Shown piece after piece: positions 56,810-64,000 of a stretch of 64,000 bases of DNA. Origin of the DNA: Pterois miles (taxonomy: Eukaryota; Chordata; Actinopteri; Perciformes; Scorpaenidae); NCBI GenBank assembly GCA_947000775.1, contig CAMQGK010000171.1, positions 2,679,001 through 2,743,000 of the forward strand, given 5' to 3'. A program made the position numbers and the translations under genes. The notes beneath the pieces are model-generated. The model did not search any database and was not told the origin of the DNA. It saw only the letters and a list, made by a program, of their open reading frames with translations. Within the stretch, counting starts at the first letter, position 1. Every line of letters begins with the position of its first letter.

Positions 56810-56960
56810 GAGAGCACAACACGACATGCTGCAGCAAAATGCAACATGACAAAGCACGACACAATCTGACACAACAGGGCACGACAAGATAGCACAACAC
56901 AACACCGCATGACACAATACAAGATAGCAAAAGACAACATAACTACTACATGACACATGC
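56810..56960. repeat. Degenerate ACGAC/ACAAC short-unit array
   Basis: Irregular repeats of words such as CACAACACGACATG, GCACGACACAATC, GGGCACGACAAGATAGCAC and GCATGACACAATAC over about 150 bp. The minus strand is correspondingly G/T-rich. Confidence 0.7.
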
Positions 56961-57029
56961 TGGTGTGGCACAAATGCATGATGACAATGCAAAACAATTA
57001 CAGAGCAACATTAACACATGAAGAAATAC

Positions 57030-57265
57030 ACTGAAAGTGGAGGTGGATGGGTCCAACCAACCAACACAAGGCTTTCATCCAGGAGACCAATGTCAGTGTC
57101 CTCTGCATTAAGTTCCAGTTTCACATTACAATCAACTGTTCGTTCATGTCCCGTGTTTACAGTCTTCAGTGTCATTTTAAGTTTAAAGTAGTAGTTTTAA
57201 GCCCTACCTTGTAGTTATTTCCTAAACCTAACTATAGTCGGTTTGTTGCCTAAACCTAAAGTGAC
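57030..57265 (+). repeat. Interspersed repeat with CCTAAACCTAA core (copy 2)
   Basis: GAGGTGGATGGGTCCAACCA, TCATCCAGGAGACCAATGTC and GTTGCCTAAACCTAAAGTG parallel the 360-665 copy. Confidence 0.5.
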
Positions 57266-57667
57266 ACCAAGGGGTGTGACAAAGCGGCGGTATGTGACAA
57301 GCTGGGATGAGAATGTATACTGCACGTTACAACTGGAGCTGGGTGTCGAATCTCTGCACTTTTTTTGGTACCAACTGAAACCTGAAATATCTTCATCGCA
57401 CAGAGTGTTGTCCTACCTGTCAAGTACCAGAAGCTGGCATTGATGTCAGATTCAGATTCATAGTCTTGTTCATTTATTTGTTGATCAGATAAATCCTGAC
57501 TTGAGTAAAAATTGATCCACTTTTACTATAAATTATTTTACTAAGGCAAAGTTCTTGCAGGTCTGCTCTTATTTAGACCTTGTGTAGCTTTTGAGGTTGA
57601 ACTTTGGCTTTTTTGTCAAAGGATAAGGCTTGTGTTATACTATATTTTACTATACTACGATATTTTT

Positions 57668-57945
57668 AGGGGCAGCTGTGGCTCAGGAGGTAGTGGGTCA
57701 ACCACTAATTGGAAGAAGATGGATTGATGCATGTTGAAGTTTCCTTGGACAAGATACTGAACCCCAAATTGGTCCCAAAGGCTGTGCCATGTGTGTGAAT
57801 AAGCATTAGTTTACATCCTGATGAGCAGGTGACACCTTGTATGGCAGCTTCTGCCATCAGTGTATGAATGTGTGCGTGAATGCTGACATGTAGTGTAAAG
57901 CCCTTTAAGTGGTCGGAAGACTAGAAAGTCCGTTTACCTTTTTTC
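57668..57945 (+). repeat. SINE-type repeat (GGGGCAGCTGTGGCTCAGGA)
   Basis: The head GGGGCAGCTGTGGCTCAGGA with a following AGGTAG is tRNA-like. The body includes TGGCAGCTTCTGCCATCAGT and the tail TTTAAGTGGTCGGAAGACTA. A partial copy is at 7225-7385. I did not find a clear target duplication. Confidence 0.6.
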
Positions 57946-60215
57946 TTATTGTTAACAGATGCCATGAAGAGACTAATACCAATAATGCTAATGTTAAGGG
58001 GCCAGTAGACATCATTATAACTTCTGAAACCTCCTCGCACCACAAATTTTACAATGTCAGATTAAAGGGAGCTGTGTCCTACCGTTTCTGTAACTTTCCG
58101 AAACCCACAATTCAACATCCACCTCACACTGACTGGCCAGCTGTGCAGTGGTGTGACGAGCAGCCAGGATTTGAACGTCTCTCTCTAGATCTAATTTGTC
58201 ATTCTTCAAATTTTTCTGTCACTTTTCACGTGATCAATTTAGTGCAACACCATGAATGCCTTCCAGGAGAGACTGTTGTTCAAACCTAATCTTTAATAGT
58301 TTAACCCAACCCTTAGTCTATAGTTCAACTTCCCTACTTTGTCTTTAGCTCTCATCTCATCATCTCTCAAACTATACAGCTGTTTCTTGTTTTAAATGGC
58401 TATAATACCCCAAAACAGGTGGTCACTTTAATGTTACTCCAACAGGAGCACATTTGTTGGTGACTATTTTCATCAGTGGATTTGGTTTGCATTTCAGTGT
58501 TTACTGCACCTGAATAGCGTCAGAATTTTACTCTTGTGTACTTGTATATTAAGAAGTAATGATAAGAGTCTTGAATCTTGAATGTGGGATTGACTCAAAA
58601 ATAAGTACCCATTTGCATTGCAATGAAGGAACATGTCTCTCAGTGTATGAGTGTGGCTCATTGATGGGTTTTAATAGTTTTGGATGTAAGTCTATGGCAC
58701 AGAGAAATAAGCAGGGTCAATGTGTTGTTGGCTTTGGAGTTTTCATGGGATTTCTTGAGTATAAGAACATCAAATAGAAGTCATCAACATCACTATTTAG
58801 TCGAATTCAAGTTTCATGGAAGTGCACTGCAGAACATCAACATTAATATCTGGCAGCAAAACACAGAAAATTTGACTTTGAGACAATAAATTGAAAGATT
58901 AGATTATGGGTGATTCTTTGTAATATTTTCATGCAATTTCTTAGATGACGCACCACAAGTAGTGGCCTGATTCAAACCCACGATCTCCCATTATGAACAA
59001 CCAAGAAGAGTCTGTATGTTACTGGACCAGATAACATTTTAATATTCTGTCTAATATTCAGAGAGTCGACCCAATGCTGCCGAACGACAGGAGAAGAGGC
59101 AGTGGGAGCCAGAGGTAGGAGGAAGAGGGAGAGAGGAAGGGACGGGGGCTGTCTATAGCGATGCCAGACATCCATGGTTGGGGGTAATAAAGCCCCTCTC
59201 AAAGTCAACAGTTCAGAAACTCCTTTGTCCTCCTAAAAGAGCTTTTAATTTTTAACACAAACTTGCACTTAGGTATGCATGAACTTTGGTAAAACCCTGA
59301 GACATGTGTATAAAAGGGTTTAATAGATGACGGTCATGTGCTCTGCTGCCGGGTAATGATGTCAGCCCCTCGATCTCATTCCCTCTCTGCCTCTCTTTTG
59401 GCTTCTTTGATAGAGGAGGGCCTAATGTAAATTTAATTTGGAGTGATGTATGGCAGGGATGGGTGAGTGAATGAGAGGGTAGTTCTGGGTTTTGGGCGCC
59501 GCGTGGTGGGAAAGTGATGGGAAATTGGGGCTAAGGTGGATGGCGGGGCGAGGAGATGATGAGTGGGAAGACAGGAGGGTGTATGTTGTGCGGTGGGGTG
59601 GTGGGGGTCAGATAGGGTGTCTGAAGTGTCTCTGTGGGGGGGAGCAGCTGGATTGGGGCGCTGCCACTTTGCCAACACTGTCTTCTTTAAGCAGGATTAA
59701 TGACGATGTACGCCCCCATACCCATCCACGAGCGTGCAGGCCTCCCTTATACGTACGAGCATGGCCGCACACACTCCCACCGCCTCACATGTTCGCTCCG
59801 TGTCTGATTTACACAGACACGATCAGCCCCCACCATGCCACATTTACCCTCAACAATGCGGTGGGGAGGGACGCTTGCTTTTGGTTTCCAACAAGAGGGC
59901 GACATCTGAATGGGAGGCTAAACACTCCCCCGTTTCGCCTCCTCAAAGACCCCCAACCCTCCCTTCCCTGTCGCCCACTTGTCTCACAACAAATGAAGTG
60001 GACAAATGCTAAATCAATGTTTTTAGTGTTGCTCATCACCATCTTTATCCCCCCTTTCTCATTGTTTCCTGGCAGATTGAGAGGGTATTGATGGCCATGA
60101 CTGTCACGACCATGGCTATCAAGGTTTCCCTTCTTCATTTAATGTCCTCTGGGAGTTTGTCCACACTCCCAACGCTAACCAGGACACACATTTAAATAGG
60201 AACGATCTGTGATGG
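57946..60215. other. Upstream desert, no supported gene
   Basis: No gene. A GC-rich, G/T-biased segment at about 59470-59660 produces long chance frames on both strands. A single-copy block at 59340-59450 might be regulatory. Confidence 0.35.
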
Positions 60216-60219
60216 TGGA

Positions 60220-60510
60220 GCCATTGTAGAAATCTCTCCATCCTCCATCTATTCTGCATTAATGCTGCAGGATTTCCCCCAAACAATTTTTCCATGTGCA
60301 GTTATCACAGAGAAGGAGATGAAATCCAGATCCTATCTGTGGACTTAATGAGTTTCTGCAAACGATTGCACTGTAAATTGCCATGGGGTTATTAAACAAA
60401 ACATTGCGATAATCACATGTAGAATGCAGGTATTATTTCAGCAATGAAATCTTTGTTCATTGAGTTAAAATTAGTTTTGTGATGCTCAGACTGCAAAGGA
60501 TCCAGTATTG
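60220..60510. promoter_or_regulatory. Candidate conserved non-coding element
   Basis: Contains TCTGCATTAATGCTGCAGGA, CCCAAACAATTTTTCC, GGACTTAATGAGTTTCTGC, GGGTTATTAAACAAAACATT and GTTAAAATTAGTTTTGTG. It has multiple homeodomain and SOX-type cores and no repeat signature. Confidence 0.28.
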
Positions 60511-60699
60511 AGTCACCCGTAATGAAATTTTAGCATCTTCCTGGTTCTTTATATATATATTTTAAACACCTAGATGGTTGAAAAAAGTGACACACAACTT
60601 CTTAAGAAACTCCCAAGTTTCATTGTAATATACTTTTATTTTGACTAAACATTGGATGAACATTATTTCAAATTCCCTCTATTGACAGCATCATCATCA

Positions 60700-60900
60700 T
60701 CTCCAGCTCCACAGCCTGCTGTAATGGATGCTGGCTAAAGGAGGATGAGCAGGGGCCGAATGAATAGTGAGTGGTATTCATCAGACCAGGGGGAAGCGGC
60801 AGCCAAGATCCAATTATATATATTCATTAAGTGATAATGATATCATGGTCTTTTAACTGAGAAGAAAAGGGAGCGTAATTGAATAATAACAGTTGTACAA
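60700..60900. promoter_or_regulatory. Candidate conserved non-coding element
   Basis: GCTGTAATGGATGCTGGCTA, GATCCAATTATATATATTCA, CATTAAGTGATAATGATATC and GCGTAATTGAATAATAACAG in single-copy sequence. Confidence 0.28.
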
Positions 60901-61239
60901 TCCCAGAGGATTGGACCCCCCTCCCCTACCCACATTCCCATCACCACCACCACTACACAGACACACACCCCGACATGGTGACCCCCCGAGGGGTGGGGAG
61001 CAGGAGGGAGGGCAGGGAGACCGAGGAGCGAGGATTGATGGAATTCTATTACTCTCTGATAGATTTATTATGAAGGCCTGAGTGGACTCTCTGCTCCACT
61101 TTGTCACTCACACTAATCAGCGGAGAGGAGGGAGGGAGGGCAACTCATGCCCCCCTTTGTGTGTCCCCACCCTACCCCCCTCTGCCCTCCTGCCCGTCAC
61201 CAAAGACAAGGTTAGCAGCCGTCTGACAGGCAGACGCGG

Positions 61240-61420
61240 CGGGTGGCCATTTTGGATCCCCGTGAGCTAAGAGATCGCCGTGGCAAATGGGCCAGCTGAG
61301 CTCCCCTGACCTCCAGGGTGAACCCTTCATTTGTTTATTAATGGAGGGCCATGTGCAACACCATAAGGGCGGCGTGTCATGCAGAGATCAACAGCCTTCG
61401 TGGAGTGGCCCATCCTGAAC
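61240..61420. promoter_or_regulatory. Candidate conserved non-coding element
   Basis: GCCATTTTGGATCCCCGTGA, CCTTCATTTGTTTATTAATG and GCAACACCATAAGGGCGGCG. The block is GC-balanced and single copy, and stands out from the repeats that follow. Confidence 0.28.
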
Positions 61421-61699
61421 GCTTGCTCGTAACCCCCCCACAAGAAGAGGACCACAACAATTTGTAAACACTTAGCATGGTGATGAGGCATTACAGCTCA
61501 TGCCCCCCTTCAGTTTAGACCTGTATGAGAGATGACAGCAGGCAGGTGAAAGGATGATAGTGTGTGGTCATTGATGCTCAGAGTATTCACCTGCTCTGAG
61601 GAAACCAAGTTAGTGTAAGCTTTCTGTAGTAAGTAATTCTTAAAGGAAAAATACAGTATTTTTCAGCCTGGGTCAAATTATTGTGATTGTATAGCAGTC

Positions 61700-62465
61700 A
61701 GACTGTTCTCACAACCCTTTGTAGCTGTACCTAAAATAATGCACTGCAATTTGTATATATCCCACAAAATCAATTTGTATGTAATCCATGTAATTGTGAA
61801 TCAGAGAAAAAATGACAAATGTCATGTAGGGAGGAGGTCAGGGTGCAATTGTCAGTGTTCATTTATTTGTCACATAACTTCTGTACTTAAGTAATCTCAC
61901 TTCAGAAGTCATGTTGACCCAAACCACAATCTTTTCTTTAACCTAACACAAGTAGTTTTGTTGCATAAACCTAACTCAGTCAATCTTTTCCTAAACCTAA
62001 GTAGCATTATGAAGACAATGGAGTGGAAGTACTGCTGGGTCTTTGTGGTAATCACTTATAGGTGCCCTTTGGACCCTTCCTTCCTTCGAAAAAGTACAAA
62101 ATGCGAGGCTCCCTCAAAAATAATCTCTGTAGTGTTTGAACAAACTGAAAATACCTTTATTTTACAAGGCAATAATTGTTAATTGTTTAAAATGACCAAT
62201 GTGTTGTGATCAACATAGGTCTTCATTAGGGTCACCGAATTTAGCAGCAGCTCTATTTTTGAGGGAGCCTTGTATTTTATATTTTTTTGAGATGGCATTT
62301 CACCCATGTCCTGAGCCCTTCACAAGACTGAATGAACTTAAATAGTTTTATTTTGAAAAGATTGCAGTGGACTGGATGTTGCTGGACATTTAGAGGAAAA
62401 TGCATTGAAAATGTGGAATAACTTTTCATGAGGTATCACATGAACTGCTGTATAAGGATACGTTA
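61700..62465 (+). repeat. Repeat family C, long copy
   Basis: Starts ACAACCCTTTGTAGCTGTAC with CTAAAATAATGCACTGCAAT. It continues through TTGTATGTAATCCATGTAAT, TCACATAACTTCTGTACTTA and TTGCATAAACCTAACTCAG, and ends GGAATAACTTTTCATGAGGT. Related copies: 43790-44260 (inverted), 55585-55800, and the edge fragment at 63955-64000. Confidence 0.6.
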
Positions 62466-63954
62466 TAGTAGAACATCCCTATCCAGCTGAAACTACCAAA
62501 GCTATTAGCTCAGAGAGCCGCTTCCTGTCTTTACTTTGGGTTGGACTCTGAGACAAGTGTTTTAAATTCGTTTTTCCAACGTCTCCGCATGGGATTAGCA
62601 CAGCTAGATTTCTGATGGAGAAACCTATTTTCTTGGCCAATATGTGTATAAGGGTTTCTAACTGGGTTTTTATAATTGTGCATGACAAAAGATTTCATAT
62701 AGGAAGCAGCAGATGAAGGATTTATTCAAAATAATTAATTCAAAGTGCAACAACTGACACCAACTCACTTCTAGAAGTCTAAATCACAGCTGAGCAGTTG
62801 ACCACGTGCAAAATTCAGACACATTCCCACTGCAACGACAAACTGCATCGTCTCTGACGAAAGAGTCTCACTGTGCTGTTAACACAAATTCTTTGATAAA
62901 AAAAAAAAAAAAAAAACTTTGAGAAGCAGCGTCTATCTCTAATACACTAAGTAACCTGGTTTCTTGTGTACATATCACTGTACGGACTGATCCCCACAAA
63001 ATGTCCCAAACCCACACTTCGCTTCAAACCAAGTCAATTTTATTTGTTATTATTTGTTTAATGTCACCTTTTTCTCCTGTGGAAACCAATTTATCCACTT
63101 AAAGAATTTGTTTAGTGGGTGGAACCAGTAGCTCAGGACAGGATTTGCATTGTGGGGTAAATATAACTGTTTATTGGATGCATCTGTGTATATGTATGTG
63201 CATGTTTCTGCTGACATAAGTGTGTGTATGTGTGTGTTGTCAGTGCTTCACAGAGAGACTGGACAGAGGAGGCCATTATGCTCTGTAGGTCTGATCCCTG
63301 GATTAGTGAAGAAAGAGAAGATCATTGTCATTACTCTCCTTCCTTCTGTGTACTCTCCTCTTGTCTTCCACCACTTACAAGATAAACCAGTGCAGCAGTA
63401 GCAGCCCATGTTTGTATTCCCAGGGGCACCATGTCTGACATAATGAGAGGTCCTTCAGACCTGGGAGAGCGCAAGTGTGTGCGTTCATGCATGCGTGCGT
63501 GTCAACAAGGTGGAGGTGAAGCTGAGGGATGCTCAAGACTCAATTGCTGTTTCATGGGTTTCACAGTGTCCTTGTCTCATGTATATGCAAGTGTACTGGG
63601 CAAACATCTACATTCCCTTTATACTCCTAGGTCTCCCTTTACATAATGTCTCCTGTCCTGACATTGTTCACATGATAATTTTAGGTAATTTCATAATCAT
63701 ACATTTCTGATTTCCGAAGTGTTTAATGGTCCCTTAAAAAGTTTTATTAGCTTTCAGTCTGGTACAGATGTCACCTATATTTTCTAATGTTTTAAAGGTT
63801 CATTCAGCAGTATTATGAGTTATTGGCAGGCAGAAAACACAGTCAGTTTTGGATGCACAACAAAGGTGTGTGTGTGTTTTGCACTTACTGCATGAATTAC
63901 AACAAATACACCATACTTTTATGGTTTCAGTTGTATATTTTGCCATGAGTTGCA
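62466..63954. other. Upstream desert, nothing recognised
   Basis: No gene. There is a poly-A tract of about 20 at 62898-62917. Confidence 0.4.
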
Positions 63955-64000
63955 CTTGTACCCTTTATAGCTGTACCTAAAATAATGCACTGTAATTTAT
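63955..64000 (+). repeat. Start of a family C copy cut by the window edge
   Basis: ACCCTTTATAGCTGTACCTA then AAATAATGCACTGTAATTTA matches the 61715-61755 start of the long copy. Confidence 0.6.

Noticed and set aside
56697..56997. Cys/Leu/Val-rich minus-strand frames resembling a membrane protein
   Set aside because: They are translations of the degenerate ACGAC/ACAAC array.
59492..60091. 199-codon plus-strand open frame
   Set aside because: Lies in G/T- and C-rich biased sequence, composition is low-complexity, no domain or splice context, and overlaps frames on the other strand.

Overview
The window comes from a ray-finned fish genome, most likely a percomorph teleost. Three things point there: a FOXD3-ALG6 tandem, which is a conserved vertebrate neighbourhood; intron-rich gene structure in AT-rich DNA; and a load of interspersed repeats of fish type (tRNA-headed SINE-like elements, many short inverted-terminus DNA elements, long CA/GT microsatellites). 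Species was not determined.

Two protein-coding genes can be supported, both on the minus strand. foxd3 (29612-30799) is a single-exon forkhead repressor gene with a GC-rich body. alg6 (coding exons from 23064 down to 2656) is a 14-exon gene for the ER glucosyltransferase that adds the first glucose to the lipid-linked N-glycan precursor. I assembled all 14 coding exons by reading splice sites and family conservation. They join into one uninterrupted 504-residue protein with GT-AG introns throughout and a C-terminal di-lysine ER retrieval signal. The order foxd3 then alg6, same orientation, about 6.5 kb apart, matches the vertebrate arrangement. The two genes do not share a pathway; the likely link is regulatory, with alg6 as a bystander carrying possible foxd3 enhancers in its introns.

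Region by region: 1-2655 is flank downstream of alg6 with repeat remnants. 2656-23064 is alg6, its introns carrying SINE-like insertions with clear target-site duplications, DNA-element copies, microsatellites and a few single-copy stretches that look like non-coding regulatory DNA. 23065-29611 is the alg6 promoter and the foxd3 downstream flank. 29612-31215 is foxd3 and its presumed promoter. 31216-64000 has no credible gene. It looks like the regulatory desert upstream of foxd3: single-copy AT-rich blocks with homeodomain-, SOX- and POU-type core sites, separated by transposable-element debris.

The most interesting signals are a (TG)n tract that occupies the place of the pyrimidine tract at the alg6 exon 9 acceptor; a perfect 44-bp inverted repeat with a 3-nt loop near 53.39 kb; a roughly 310-bp diverged tandem duplication near 38.3-38.95 kb; nested and mirrored repeat composites; and several candidate conserved non-coding elements. 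No CRISPR array, functional RNA gene or exotic multi-gene system was seen. Conservation claims are judged by eye and need alignment to other fish.
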